The notes: generated from the sequence alone by a model not told the origin. Positions 33,633 to 43,117 are shown, numbered from the stretch's first letter. The stretch: 64,000 bases of DNA from Gemmobacter lutimaris (GCF_003570715.1 NZ_QXXQ01000002.1:186001-250000); one strand, 5' to 3'. Program-made: numbers and translations.

Positions 33633-34751
33633 ATGAAACGACTGCTGCTTGGTGCAACGCTGCTGCCGCTTCTGGCCGGGGTGGCAAGTGCCGAAACCTA
33701 TCAGGCGACCAACTGGATGGCGCCTGCCCATATCCTGAACGAATTCCCCTATCAGGAGTTTGCCAGGGATGTCGCCGCCGCCTCGGGGGGCGCGATGGAA
33801 ATCGAGGTCTATTCCTCGGGCGCGCTGGTGCCCGCGCCGACCACGATGCAGGGCCTTGCCGATGGCGTGGCGCAGATCGGGATCGTCTATCCGGGCTATA
33901 CGCCCTCGGAGCTGCCGTTGAACAACACGATCAACGACATGGGCTTCGTCGCCAAGGACGACCTTGCCGCCGCCTTCGCCTGGACCGAGTTGGGCTTGAC
34001 GAACAAGAAGGTGCAGGCCGAATGGTCGAAGAACGGCGGCATTTTCGCCGGCGGCTATTCGACGCCTTTCTACAATTTCATCTGCATGACCGAGATCGTC
34101 ACCCCCGCCGACGTATCGGGCAAGAAAGTGCGCGTGGCGGGTACGGCGCAGACGGAATGGATACAATCTCTGGGCGGCGTGCCTGTCTCGGTGCCGATCG
34201 GTGACGTCTATTCGGGGCTGGAGCGCGGCTCTATCGACTGCACCATGTCGGACCCGACCAACCTCGACAAGGGCAACAAGTTCTGGGAGGTCGCCAAGAC
34301 CGTGAACACCCTGCCGATGGGCGTGGTGGTTGGCGCGACCTATGTGATGAACAAGGATTTCTGGGCGGGGTTGTCGCCGGACCACCGCCGCATCATTCTT
34401 GACGCCATGGCCACCGGGCTGGCGCGGTCACAGGTGGCCTACCACGTTGGCGTGCAGGCGGCGCTGGAAGGTTCGAAGGAACGCGGACTGAAGGTGACCG
34501 AACCGACGCAGGAAATGCGCGACACCCTTACCGCCTTTCAGGCGCAGGTGGCAAGCAAGCTGCCCGCCAAGGCCGTGGCCGAGCGGGGTATCGAGGACCC
34601 GACTGACGTCCTGAACGACTATACCGCGCTGGAAGCGAAATGGACCGGCCTTCTTGCCGATGTGGACCGCACGGATGCCGATGCGGTGGCTGCGATCCTG
34701 AAAGCCAATCTCTACGACAAGATCGACGAGAATACTTTCGGTCTTGAATGA
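33633..34751 (+). CDS. TRAP substrate-binding protein 1 (DctP family)
   Basis: This 372-residue periplasmic solute receptor has a signal peptide ending VASA (1-19). DctP-family features are EVYSSGALVPAPTTMQGLADGVAQIG, the conserved Arg in KKVRVAGTAQ (carboxylate salt bridge in the family), and VPIGDVYSGLERGSIDC. The start at 33633 has GGGAGGAAG upstream. It is homologous along its whole length to the next gene, with the same length. The ligand is probably an organic acid. Confidence 0.93.
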   Translation: MKRLLLGATLLPLLAGVASAETYQATNWMAPAHILNEFPYQEFARDVAAASGGAMEIEVYSSGALVPAPTTMQGLADGVAQIGIVYPGYTPSELPLNNTINDMGFVAKDDLAAAFAWTELGLTNKKVQAEWSKNGGIFAGGYSTPFYNFICMTEIVTPADVSGKKVRVAGTAQTEWIQSLGGVPVSVPIGDVYSGLERGSIDCTMSDPTNLDKGNKFWEVAKTVNTLPMGVVVGATYVMNKDFWAGLSPDHRRIILDAMATGLARSQVAYHVGVQAALEGSKERGLKVTEPTQEMRDTLTAFQAQVASKLPAKAVAERGIEDPTDVLNDYTALEAKWTGLLADVDRTDADAVAAILKANLYDKIDENTFGLE

Positions 34752-34765
34752 CACCTGACTGAACC

Positions 34766-34791
34766 GCCCCGGCCCCGATCACGGGCCGGGC
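34766..34791 (+). promoter_or_regulatory. GC hairpin between the two dctP genes
   Basis: The stem CCCGGCCC/GGGCCGGG (34768-34775, 34783-34790) has a seven-base loop. It lies 14 bases after the first dctP stop. No T-run follows, so it is more likely an mRNA 3'-end stabiliser or partial terminator than a full stop. Confidence 0.55.
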
Positions 34792-34814
34792 ATAAACCGA
34801 CAGGAAACCCCAAG

Positions 34815-35933
34815 ATGAAATCGACGCTTCTTGCGGCAGCGGCGCTGCCCTTTCTTGTGCTGCCCGCCTCTGCCGACATGTATCAGGCGACCAACTGGAT
34901 GGCGCCCTCGCATATCCTGAATGGCGTCGCCTATGGCCCCTTCGTTCAGGAAATCGCCAAGGCCACCAGTGACCGGGTGAATTTCGAGGTCTATTCCTCG
35001 GGTTCGCTGGTTCCGGCGCCGACCACGCTTCAGGCTATCGGCGATGGCGTGGCGCAGCTTGGTATCGTTGCCGCCTCTTACACGCCGTCGGAACTGCCGC
35101 TGTCGGGCGTGATCAATGACCTCGCCTTTCTTGCGAAAGACGATTACGCGGCGGCCTTCGCGCTGACTGAAATCGGTGTGCTGAACCCGCAGATGGTGGC
35201 GGAATACGGCAAGCATAATGCGGTGTTTCTGGGCGGTTATTCGACACCGATCTACAATTTCTTCTGCATGAAGCCGATCAGCGATCCGGCGTCGGTTCAG
35301 GGGCTGAAGATCCGCACCGCGGGCACGGCGCAGAATGAATGGATCGCCTTCCTTGGCGCCACCCCGGTCGCCGTGCCGATGACCGATGTCTATACCGGGC
35401 TGGAACGCGGCTCGCTGGACTGCACGCTGTCGGATCCGACGAACCTCGAATTCGGATACAAGTTCTGGGAGATCGTCAAATATGTGAACCGGCTGCCGCA
35501 GGGATCGTCGCTGGGCGCGACCTATGTGATGAACAAGGAGTTCTGGGCGGGGCTGTCGCCGGAAGACCGTCGCGCCATCCTTGATCTGACCGGCATGGCG
35601 CTGGCCCGCGCGCAGGTCGCCTATCATCAGGGCGTCGATTCCGCTCTGAAAGGCTCGGCCGAACGCGGCATCGTGATCGAGGATGCCAATCCCGACATGG
35701 CCGCCAAGCTGAAGGAATTCCAGGACGGAATGCTGGCCGGTCTTGCCAAACGCACGATGGAGGCGCGCGGCATCGCCGACCCGACCCCGATCATCGACGA
35801 ATATCTGGCGCTGGTGACGAAATGGTCCGGCCTGCTGGAAGGTGTGGACCGCAACGATACGGATGCACTCGCCAAGCTGGTGAACGAACAGATCTATTCG
35901 AAGCTCGACGCGAACAGCTTCGGCCTGAACTGA
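34815..35933 (+). CDS. TRAP substrate-binding protein 2 (DctP family), tandem paralogue
   Basis: This 372-residue secreted receptor has a signal peptide ending LPASA. Blocks collinear with the preceding gene include QATNWMAPSHIL, VYSSGSLVPAPTTLQ, GGYSTPIYNFFCM, KIRTAGTAQNEWI and VYTGLERGSLDC. Differences cluster in surface loops and around the pocket, consistent with duplication and altered ligand range. It presumably shares the single DctQM pair. A hairpin follows directly. Confidence 0.93.
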   Translation: MKSTLLAAAALPFLVLPASADMYQATNWMAPSHILNGVAYGPFVQEIAKATSDRVNFEVYSSGSLVPAPTTLQAIGDGVAQLGIVAASYTPSELPLSGVINDLAFLAKDDYAAAFALTEIGVLNPQMVAEYGKHNAVFLGGYSTPIYNFFCMKPISDPASVQGLKIRTAGTAQNEWIAFLGATPVAVPMTDVYTGLERGSLDCTLSDPTNLEFGYKFWEIVKYVNRLPQGSSLGATYVMNKEFWAGLSPEDRRAILDLTGMALARAQVAYHQGVDSALKGSAERGIVIEDANPDMAAKLKEFQDGMLAGLAKRTMEARGIADPTPIIDEYLALVTKWSGLLEGVDRNDTDALAKLVNEQIYSKLDANSFGLN

Positions 35934-35943
35934 CACGACGACC

Positions 35944-35968
35944 ACCCCGCGCGGGGTCTGCGCGGGGT
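35944..35968 (+). promoter_or_regulatory. GC hairpin after the second dctP
   Basis: A nine-base perfect stem, ACCCCGCGC/GCGCGGGGT, with a seven-base loop starts 11 bases after the stop. It lies within the same operon, since SDR genes continue downstream. It is a probable attenuator or mRNA stabiliser. Confidence 0.55.
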
Positions 35969-35984
35969 CATTCTCCGGGCCGCA

Positions 35985-36752
35985 ATGGCCGATCCGAACC
36001 CACTGGTGACTTCCATGACTTCAGAACCGCTTTCGACCGCAATCGTCACCGGCGCAGGCTCCGGCATTGGCCGGGCCATCGCGCATCGTCTGGCCGAGGA
36101 CGGCTATGCCGTCATCGTGGCCGACCGGGCCGCCGAAGGTGCGCAGGAAACGGTGCGCCAGTTACAGGCGCTGGGCCATACCGCGCGGGCCGAGGTGCTG
36201 GATATCACCGATCCGGCCGCCACACAGGCGCTGATCGACGGTGCGGCCAACCTGAGGGTGCTGGTGAACAACGCGGGCATCTTCAACACCCGCGATTTCG
36301 ACAAGCTGACAGCCGATGACTTCCGCCGGATGTATGAGGTCAATCTGGTCGCCATGTTCACGCTCTGCCAGCAGGCGGCGCGCGTGTTGCCCGAAGGCGG
36401 GCGGATCATCAACCTCGCCTCGCGCGCGGCCTTCGGGGCGCGGCACTATGCGCATTATGTGGCCTCCAAGGCGGGGGTGGCGGGATTCACCAAGGCACTG
36501 GCGCTGGAACTGGCGGAAAAGCAGATCACGGTGAACGCGGTCGCCCCCGGTGTCATCGTGACCGACATGCTGCTGGAACGCGCCGAGGGGTTGGAGGGGC
36601 TGCGCGTGCAGCAACCCTCGGGGCGGCTTGGACAGCCAGAACATATCGCCCATGCGGTCGCCTTCTTCGCCGATCCGCGCGCCGAATATGTGACGGGGCA
36701 GGTGCTGATCGTCGATGGCGGCCGGTCCGTCGGCGGCACGGCGGCATTCTGA
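35985..36752 (+). CDS. SDR-family oxidoreductase 2
   Basis: This 255-residue classical SDR has TGAGSGIG cofactor motif, VNNAG, a catalytic Ser in NLASRAAFG and YVASK. The C-terminus is IVDGGRSVGG. The start is uncertain: ATG 35985 and ATG 36015 (ten codons later, MTSEPLSTAIVTG) both lack a strong ribosome site. The Asp in VADRA after strand two favours NAD. It is followed by a third SDR after 13 bases, implying consecutive alcohol/ketone steps. Confidence 0.88.
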   Translation: MADPNPLVTSMTSEPLSTAIVTGAGSGIGRAIAHRLAEDGYAVIVADRAAEGAQETVRQLQALGHTARAEVLDITDPAATQALIDGAANLRVLVNNAGIFNTRDFDKLTADDFRRMYEVNLVAMFTLCQQAARVLPEGGRIINLASRAAFGARHYAHYVASKAGVAGFTKALALELAEKQITVNAVAPGVIVTDMLLERAEGLEGLRVQQPSGRLGQPEHIAHAVAFFADPRAEYVTGQVLIVDGGRSVGGTAAF

Positions 36753-36765
36753 GGAGGGGTTTGAG

Positions 36766-37548
36766 ATGACCATGGAACCAAGCACCCTGAACGGCCGCAC
36801 CGCCATTGTGACAGGCGCAGGGCAGGGCATCGGCCTTGCGATTGCCGAGGCGCTTCTGGCCGCAGGCGCGCATGTCGTGGCGGTGGACCGCGAACCCGAC
36901 GGGATTACGGCGCTCGCCACCCTGTCCGGCGTGACCGCCGTGCAGGGGGATGTGACCGACGCGGGCCTGCCCGAACAGCTTGATGCCGCGCTGGCGGCAG
37001 AGGGGCGACAGCCTGACATCCTGATCAATAATGCGGGCGTTGCACGCGGCGCACATGCGCTGGAAACCAGCGATGCGGATTTCACCCGGTATTTCGATAT
37101 CAACGTGCTGGGCCTGTTCCGCCTGTCGCGCTGGGCCGTGGGTCGGATGATGCGCAACGGCGGTGGCGCCATCGTCAACACCGCCTCGATCTTCGGGCAG
37201 ATCGGCGCGCAAAGCTCCTGCGGCTATTCCGCCTCCAAGGCGGCGGTGATCGGGCTGACCCGGCAGATGGCCAATGATTTCGGGCCGAATGGCATCCGGG
37301 TCAACGCGGTCGCTCCGGGTCTGATCGAAACGCCGCTGACCGCCGAACGCATCCGCACCGAAGCCTGGCGGCGGCATCAGATGATCGACGGTGCCCCGCT
37401 GCGCCGCGTCGGCACGCCCGAAGACGTCGCCCGCGCCGTGCGCTTCCTCGCCTCGGACGAGGCGTCGTTCATCACCGGCCAGATCCTTGCCGTTGATGGC
37501 GGCTGGGCCATGGGCCGCTATCCGCGGGAAGAGGCGATCCATGCGTAA
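36766..37548 (+). CDS. SDR-family oxidoreductase 3
   Basis: This 260-residue classical SDR has TGAGQGIG, INNAG, a catalytic Ser in NTASIFGQIG, YSASK, and an AVDGGWAMGRYP tail. The start at 36766 (MTMEPSTLNG) follows GGAGGGG. The Asp in VAVDRE after strand two fits NAD. It overlaps the FAD dehydrogenase start by 8 bases. The substrate is unknown. Confidence 0.9.
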   Translation: MTMEPSTLNGRTAIVTGAGQGIGLAIAEALLAAGAHVVAVDREPDGITALATLSGVTAVQGDVTDAGLPEQLDAALAAEGRQPDILINNAGVARGAHALETSDADFTRYFDINVLGLFRLSRWAVGRMMRNGGGAIVNTASIFGQIGAQSSCGYSASKAAVIGLTRQMANDFGPNGIRVNAVAPGLIETPLTAERIRTEAWRRHQMIDGAPLRRVGTPEDVARAVRFLASDEASFITGQILAVDGGWAMGRYPREEAIHA

Positions 37549-39250
37549 ACCTGTGGCGCCTGATCTGCCGGAAAGCTGTGATCTGCTGATCGTCGGCTCC
37601 GGCGCGGCGGGCATGGCCGCCGCCATTTCCGCCTGTCACCACGGCCTTTCGCCGATCATCATCGAGAAATCAGATGTCTTCGGCGGCTCCACCGCCGTGT
37701 CAGGCGGCGCGATCTGGGTGCCGGGTAACCCGCTGGCCGTCGCCGCCGGGATGACCGACAGCCGCGAAGCCGCCCGCACCTATATCAAGGGCGAGACCGG
37801 AAATCTGTTCAATGCGGAACTCGTGGATGCCTTTCTGGACAAGGGGCCGGAGGCCATCGGCTTTTTCCATGAAAAGACCGCGCTGAAGCTGGCGCACCGG
37901 GCGTATTCGCCGGATTACCATTCCGACGCCGCAGGCGCGACGGAAGGCGGCAGGTCGCTGGATGCCGATGATTATGATGGCCGCAAGCTGGGCGCCGATC
38001 TTTACCGCATGCGCCCGCCGATTGCGGATTTCACCATCCTTGGCGGCATGCCACTGGGGCGGCCCGACATCTTTCACTTCCTGCGCATGGCGCGGTCGGT
38101 CAAATCCGCGACCTATGCCACGAAAACCGTGCTGCGCTATCTGCGCGACCGGGTGATCCATGGCCGCAATACCCGGCTGGTGATGGGGGCGGCGGTGTCC
38201 GGGCGGCTGGCGGAAACGGTATTCGCGCTGGGCATTCCGCTGTGCACCGGGCACGAGCTGATCGGCCTGACCCGTGATGAGACAGGCCGCGTGACGGGGG
38301 CCGAGGTCAAGGGGCCGAAGGGCTTGCGCCGCATCGCGGCCAGTCACGGTGTGGTGCTGGCGGCGGGCGGCTATCCGCAGAACCCGGCGAAACGGGCCGA
38401 GACCTTCGATCATGTGAAACGCGGGCTGCCGCATTATTCCATGTCGCCCGCCACCGGCACCGGCGGCGCGATTGCGGCGGCCGAGTCCATCGGGGCGGCC
38501 TTCGTTGACACAAATTCAAACGGTGGCTTCTGGACCCCGGTGTCGCTGCTACGCAATGCCGATGGCTCGACCCGGCCCTTCCCGCATCTGTTCCTCGACC
38601 GTGCGAAACCGGGTGTCATTGCCGTGGGCCATGACGGACAGCGTTTCGTGAACGAGGCCTCCAGCTACCACGATTTCGTGCAGGGGCTGATTGCGAAACT
38701 GCTGGCCGAGGGGCAGCGGTCGGCCTGGCTGGTGGCGGATCACCGGGCGGTGCGGCGCTATGGTCTGGGGGCGGCCCATGCCTTCCCGGCGCGGATCGGC
38801 AAGCATATCGCCAGCGGCTATCTGAAGCGCGATGCCACGCTGGACGGGCTGGCGCGGCAATGTGGTATCGACCCGGTGGCGCTGGAAACGACGGTGCGGG
38901 CTTTCAACGCCGGTGCCGTGAGGGGGGAGGATGCGGCCTTTGGCAAGGGGGCCACCAGCTATCAGCGCTATCTGGGCGATGCCGAGAACAAGCCGAACCC
39001 CTGTCTGCGGCCGCTGGAAGGACCGTTCTATGCCATCGAGATCTTCCCCGGTGACATCGGCACCTCGATGGGACTGGATGTGACGGCGGAAGGCCGGGTG
39101 AAGGACCGGCAGGGCCAGCCGATCCCCGGCCTGTTTGCCTGCGGAAACGACATCAACTCGATCATGTCGGGGGCTTATCCGGGGCCGGGTATCACCTTGG
39201 GTCCGGCGCTGGTGTTCGGCTATGTGATCGGGCAGGTCGCCGCGCAGTAA
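37541..39250 (+). CDS. FAD-dependent dehydrogenase (fumarate reductase / 3-ketosteroid dehydrogenase type)
   Basis: This 569-residue flavoprotein has an N-terminal Rossmann motif LLIVGSGAAGMAAA, then EKSDVFGGSTAVSGGAIWVPG. The C-terminal FAD closure FACGNDINSIMSGAYPGPGITLGPAL is typical of the KstD-like branch of the FAD_binding_2 family. It likely introduces or reduces a C-C double bond next to a ketone. With three SDRs and a TRAP importer it suggests breakdown of a hydroxylated, probably cyclic, acid; that is inference. The start at 37541 overlaps SDR 3 and has GGAAGAGG upstream. Confidence 0.88.
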   Translation: MRKPVAPDLPESCDLLIVGSGAAGMAAAISACHHGLSPIIIEKSDVFGGSTAVSGGAIWVPGNPLAVAAGMTDSREAARTYIKGETGNLFNAELVDAFLDKGPEAIGFFHEKTALKLAHRAYSPDYHSDAAGATEGGRSLDADDYDGRKLGADLYRMRPPIADFTILGGMPLGRPDIFHFLRMARSVKSATYATKTVLRYLRDRVIHGRNTRLVMGAAVSGRLAETVFALGIPLCTGHELIGLTRDETGRVTGAEVKGPKGLRRIAASHGVVLAAGGYPQNPAKRAETFDHVKRGLPHYSMSPATGTGGAIAAAESIGAAFVDTNSNGGFWTPVSLLRNADGSTRPFPHLFLDRAKPGVIAVGHDGQRFVNEASSYHDFVQGLIAKLLAEGQRSAWLVADHRAVRRYGLGAAHAFPARIGKHIASGYLKRDATLDGLARQCGIDPVALETTVRAFNAGAVRGEDAAFGKGATSYQRYLGDAENKPNPCLRPLEGPFYAIEIFPGDIGTSMGLDVTAEGRVKDRQGQPIPGLFACGNDINSIMSGAYPGPGITLGPALVFGYVIGQVAAQ

Positions 39251-39256
39251 GACAAA

Positions 39257-39277
39257 GGCGCCCCGCGAAGGGGCGCC
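39257..39277. terminator. Bidirectional hairpin terminator
   Basis: A perfect eight-base stem, GGCGCCCC/GGGGCGCC, with loop GCGAA lies between the convergent FAD dehydrogenase and M24 peptidase genes, 6 bases from each stop. It marks the boundary between the TRAP island and the dpp island. Confidence 0.7.
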
Positions 39278-39283
39278 GCAGCA

Positions 39284-40438
39284 TCATCCGAAGGGGCGTT
39301 CGGGACTGGCTGACGGTGTGCAGAACCAGCGCGGCCCCTCTGCCGTCATATAGGCGATGTCCTCCAGCCGGACACCGCATTCGCCATAGACGCAAAGCAT
39401 CGGCTCGATGGAAAAGCACATGCCGGGGGCAAGCGGGGTGGTATCGCCTGCGACGATCCACGGCTCTTCATGCAGGTCGAGGCCGAGCCCGTGGCCGGTG
39501 CGGTGCGGCAGGCCCGGAACGTCATAGCCGGGGCCGAAGCCATCGGCGACCAGCGAGGCCCGCGCGGCGGCATCGACATCGGCGCAGGCGACGCCGGGAC
39601 GAGCGGCCGCAAATCCCGCCATCAGTGCGCGATGTTCGCACGCCCAAAGATGCCGCTGCCGGTCGGTCGGTGTGCCGAAGACATAGGTGCGGGTGATGTC
39701 GGAATGATAGCCGTGCAGGTTGCCGCCAAGGTCAACCAGAACCATGTCACCGTCCTTCAGGCTTTGCTCGTAGGGTACGCCGTGGGGATAGGCTGTCGCC
39801 TCGCCGAATTGCACCGCCACGAACACCGGCTTCAGCCCCAGCCCCTGATGCGCGGCAGTGACGAAAGCGGCCACTTCGCCCGTGGTCACACCGGGGCGCA
39901 GACCCGCATGCACCGCCTTCTGCACCGCATGGCTGGCATCCATCGCGGTTTGCAGGATGGCCAGTTCAGTCGCCGACTTGATCCGCCGTTGCGCCGCAAT
40001 CAGCGGCCCGGCCGAGGTGACGGACAGGTTTGCCGCCATCAGGCGGTTGGCAAAGCCGAAACTCATACCGGGGTCCAGCCCGATGCGGCCGGAGACACGG
40101 GCGGGGATCAGGGCGAAGGGGTCTTCGTCCTCTTCCCAGACTGCAATTGCACCGGGAATGCGGATCATGGTTTCCAGCTTGGGCCGTTCGAAATTCGGGG
40201 TCACATAGGTCAGCGATCCATCCGCCCCCACCAGCGCGCCATGCAGCCGTTCCGAGGCATGAAGCGCCAGCCCGGTGTAATAGGTCAGCGACGAGGTGGC
40301 ATCGAGCCATATCGCATCCATCCCGCCCGCGCGCATGGCATGGCGCAGGGTATCAAGACGGCCGGAAAGCTCGGTCGCGGGAATCGCCGGGGCATCGACC
40401 GGGCGGAACCCGGCCAGCAGCGTGTCATAGTCGGTCAT
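39284..40438 (-). CDS. M24-family metallopeptidase (Xaa-Pro aminopeptidase / creatinase type)
   Basis: This 384-residue pita-bread-fold protein has a creatinase N-terminal domain (about 1-150) and a catalytic C-terminal domain. All five metal ligands are visible: Asp in LVDLGGN, Asp in YHSDITRT, His in TGHGLGLD, Glu in SIEPM and Glu in RLEDIAYM, so a metal-dependent aminopeptidase or C-N hydrolase is expected. The start at 40438 has AAGGA upstream. It lies downstream of the dpp operon in the same direction, separated by a hairpin, suggesting it processes the imported compound. Confidence 0.9.
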   Translation of the reverse strand: MTDYDTLLAGFRPVDAPAIPATELSGRLDTLRHAMRAGGMDAIWLDATSSLTYYTGLALHASERLHGALVGADGSLTYVTPNFERPKLETMIRIPGAIAVWEEDEDPFALIPARVSGRIGLDPGMSFGFANRLMAANLSVTSAGPLIAAQRRIKSATELAILQTAMDASHAVQKAVHAGLRPGVTTGEVAAFVTAAHQGLGLKPVFVAVQFGEATAYPHGVPYEQSLKDGDMVLVDLGGNLHGYHSDITRTYVFGTPTDRQRHLWACEHRALMAGFAAARPGVACADVDAAARASLVADGFGPGYDVPGLPHRTGHGLGLDLHEEPWIVAGDTTPLAPGMCFSIEPMLCVYGECGVRLEDIAYMTAEGPRWFCTPSASPERPFG

Positions 40439-40462
40439 GGGGAAATCCTTGGCGAAGCATGC

Positions 40463-40486
40463 GCCGCCCCCCGGCAAGGGGGCGGC
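40463..40486 (-). terminator. GC hairpin between dppF and the M24 peptidase
   Basis: A nine-base perfect stem, GCCGCCCCC/GGGGGCGGC, with a six-base loop lies 7 bases after the dppF stop on the minus strand. It may end the dpp transcript or reduce readthrough into the peptidase gene. Confidence 0.55.
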
Positions 40487-40492
40487 GGCATC

Positions 40493-41344
40493 TCATGCGG
40501 GCTGGGCCTGCCGGGCGGCCTTGCGGCGGGCGACGCGGGCGCGGATCGCCTCGACATCCGTCACCGGCGTCGCGGCGAACAGCGATTTGGTATAGGGATG
40601 CTTCGGGTCGGCAAACAGTTCTTCCCGCGAACCCTGTTCTACGGCCTCGCCCTTCGAGATCACCATGACCTCGTCGGCGATATAGCGCACCACCGACAGG
40701 TCGTGGCTGACGAAGACATAGGTCAGGTCGAACTCGTCCTGCAAATCGGCCAGAAGGTTCAGCACCTGCGCCTGCACCGACAGGTCCAGCGCCGAGACGG
40801 GTTCGTCCAGCACCAGCAGCGAGGGGTTGAGCATCAGCGCCCGCGCAATGGCGATCCGCTGCCGCTGTCCGCCGGAAAACATATGCGGATAGCGATTGAA
40901 GTGTTCGGGTTGCAGCCCGACCTTCTTCAGCATCGCCTCGGCCCGTTCGCGCCGTTCCGATGCGGGGACGTCGGTGTTGATGACCAGCGGCTCCATCAGC
41001 ACATCACCGATCTTCTGGCGCGGGTTCAGGCTGCCATAGGGGTTCTGGAACACCATCTGCACCTTGGAGCGCATGGCGGGGCCGGGGCGCTGGCGGCGGA
41101 TGTCGACTGGCTGGCCGTCGATCCGCAATTCGCCGCCGGACGGCGCGTCGATCAGCGCGATCACGCGGGCCAGCGTCGATTTGCCCGATCCGCTTTCGCC
41201 CACGATGGCCAGCGTCTTGCCCTTCTGCACGGCAAAGTCGATGCCCTTCAGCGCCCGAACCACTTTGGCGGCGGAAAACATGCTGCCGGGAACGTGGTAA
41301 TCCTGAACGATGGCGCGGCCTTCAACGACGGGGATTGCTGTCAT
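40493..41344 (-). CDS. dppF: Peptide-type ABC transporter ATP-binding protein (DppF/OppF)
   Basis: This 283-residue ATPase has Walker [10 protein letters not shown], signature FSGGQRQRIA and Walker B LLVLDEPVSALD. The C-terminal oligopeptide/dipeptide extension with DPKHPYTKSL is diagnostic. The start is ATG 41344, touching the dppD stop. It pairs with DppD to power DppBC. Confidence 0.94.
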   Translation of the reverse strand: MTAIPVVEGRAIVQDYHVPGSMFSAAKVVRALKGIDFAVQKGKTLAIVGESGSGKSTLARVIALIDAPSGGELRIDGQPVDIRRQRPGPAMRSKVQMVFQNPYGSLNPRQKIGDVLMEPLVINTDVPASERRERAEAMLKKVGLQPEHFNRYPHMFSGGQRQRIAIARALMLNPSLLVLDEPVSALDLSVQAQVLNLLADLQDEFDLTYVFVSHDLSVVRYIADEVMVISKGEAVEQGSREELFADPKHPYTKSLFAATPVTDVEAIRARVARRKAARQAQPA

Positions 41345-42195
41345 CACACGCCCTCCTGCTGGAAGAAATCGGAAACGGTGGGCAGGCGGTCGCCGGTCGC
41401 ATGTTCCGGCAGGGCGGCCAGAAGCGCGCGGGTATAGGGGTGCTGCGGCGCCTCGAACAGCGACAGCACATCCGCCTCTTCCATCTTCTTGCCCTTGTAT
41501 TGCACCACCACCCGGTCGGCGGTTTCGGCCACCACGCCCATGTCATGGGTGATGAGGATCAGGCCCATGCCGTAATCCTCTTGTAGCTTCATCAGCAGGT
41601 CGAGGATCTGTTTCTGGATCGTCACATCCAGCGCGGTCGTGGGTTCATCCGCAATCAGCAGACGCGGGTTCGAGGCGATGGCCATGGCGATCATCACGCG
41701 CTGGCACTGCCCGCCCGACATCTGGTGCGGGTAAGCGTTGATCTTCACCTCGGGTTCCGGGATGCCCACGGCGCGGAACAGGTCCAGCGCCTTGGCATGG
41801 GCGTCGCGTTTCGACAGGCCGAGGTTCAGGCGCAGCACCTCCTCGATCTGGAAGCCCACGGTAAACGAGGGGTTCAGCGAGGCGATGGGTTCCTGGAAGA
41901 TCATGGTGATCTCGCGGCCGATCAGGCGGCGGCGCTCGGCCCCGCTCATCTTCAGGATGTCGCGGCCGTCATAGGTCATTTCATCGGCAGTGATGGTGGC
42001 GGTATCGGGCAGAAGCCCCATCACCGCCAGCATCGACACCGATTTGCCCGATCCGCTTTCGCCCACGATGGCCAGCACCTCGCCCCGGTCGACGCGGACG
42101 TCGATGCCGTCCACGGCGGTAAAGCTGCCGGTGGCCGTGGCGAATTTCACCGTCAGGTTGCGGATGTTCAGAAGCGCGCCATTCTTGTCGGTCAT
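41344..42195 (-). CDS. dppD: Peptide-type ABC transporter ATP-binding protein (DppD/OppD)
   Basis: This 283-residue ATPase has Walker [10 protein letters not shown], signature [10 protein letters not shown] and Walker [13 protein letters not shown]. It has the peptide-transporter C-terminal [11 protein letters not shown]. It lies four bases after dppC. The signature has Cys in place of the common Gln/Arg at one position, which is within family variation. Confidence 0.94.
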   Translation of the reverse strand: MTDKNGALLNIRNLTVKFATATGSFTAVDGIDVRVDRGEVLAIVGESGSGKSVSMLAVMGLLPDTATITADEMTYDGRDILKMSGAERRRLIGREITMIFQEPIASLNPSFTVGFQIEEVLRLNLGLSKRDAHAKALDLFRAVGIPEPEVKINAYPHQMSGGQCQRVMIAMAIASNPRLLIADEPTTALDVTIQKQILDLLMKLQEDYGMGLILITHDMGVVAETADRVVVQYKGKKMEEADVLSLFEAPQHPYTRALLAALPEHATGDRLPTVSDFFQQEGV

Positions 42196-42199
42196 GATG

Positions 42200-43117
42200 T
42201 CAGCTCCGCTTCAGCTTGGGGTCGAGCGCGTCGCGCAGACCGTCGCCCATCAGGTTGATCGCCAGCACCGAAATCAGGATGGCGAGGCCGGGGAAGGTGA
42301 CCACCCACCATGCGCGCAGGATGAATTCGCGCGCTTCGGCCAGCATGGTTCCCCATTCCGGCGCGGGCGGCTGCGCCCCCATGCCTAGGAAGCCCAGGGC
42401 GGCGGAATCGAGCACGGCGGACGAGAAGGACAGCGTGGCCTGCACGATCAGCGGTGCAAGGCAGTTCGGCAGGATGGTCTTGAACATCAGCCGGATATTG
42501 CCGGCCCCCGCCACGCGGGCGGCGGTCACATATTCGCGCTTCATCTCGGACATGACGGCGGCGCGGGTCAGGCGGGCGAAATGCGGCTGATAGACGATGG
42601 CAATGGCGATCATCGCATTGGTCAGCCCCGGCCCCAGCACGGCCACCAGCACAAGGGCCAGAAGCAGCGACGGGAAGGCGAGGATGACATCCATCACCCG
42701 CATGATCACGCTGTCCACCCAGCCGCCGAAGAACCCGGCCAGCAGGCCGATGACGATGCCGCCCACCAGCGCGATGGACACGACGACGATGCCGATGAAC
42801 AGCGAATATTGCGCGCCGAAGATCAGGCGGGACAGGATGTCCCGGCCGACCGCATCGGTGCCCAGCAGGTAGCTGGCGCTGCCGCCCTCCTGCCAGACCG
42901 GCGGGACCAGCAGCGCGTCGCGGTATTGTGTGGTCGGGTCATGTGGCGCCAGCACGGCGGCAAAAACCGCGATCAGCACCAGCAGCGCGAAGACGGCAAG
43001 GCCGACAACGGCACCACGGTTCTGGCTGAAGTAGAACCAGAATTCGGTCAGCATCCGGCGGCGGATCGCGGCGTCCGAAAGCTTGACCGGGGCGTTGGTT
43101 TGGGACGTATCGGTCAT
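42200..43117 (-). CDS. dppC: Peptide-type ABC transporter permease (DppC)
   Basis: This 305-residue membrane protein has the OppC N-terminal segment followed by an exported loop (APHDPTTQYRDALL). About five further membrane segments follow. The EAA loop AARVAGAGNIRLMFKTILPN contacts the ATPases. It overlaps dppB by four bases. Confidence 0.94.
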   Translation of the reverse strand: MTDTSQTNAPVKLSDAAIRRRMLTEFWFYFSQNRGAVVGLAVFALLVLIAVFAAVLAPHDPTTQYRDALLVPPVWQEGGSASYLLGTDAVGRDILSRLIFGAQYSLFIGIVVVSIALVGGIVIGLLAGFFGGWVDSVIMRVMDVILAFPSLLLALVLVAVLGPGLTNAMIAIAIVYQPHFARLTRAAVMSEMKREYVTAARVAGAGNIRLMFKTILPNCLAPLIVQATLSFSSAVLDSAALGFLGMGAQPPAPEWGTMLAEAREFILRAWWVVTFPGLAILISVLAINLMGDGLRDALDPKLKRS

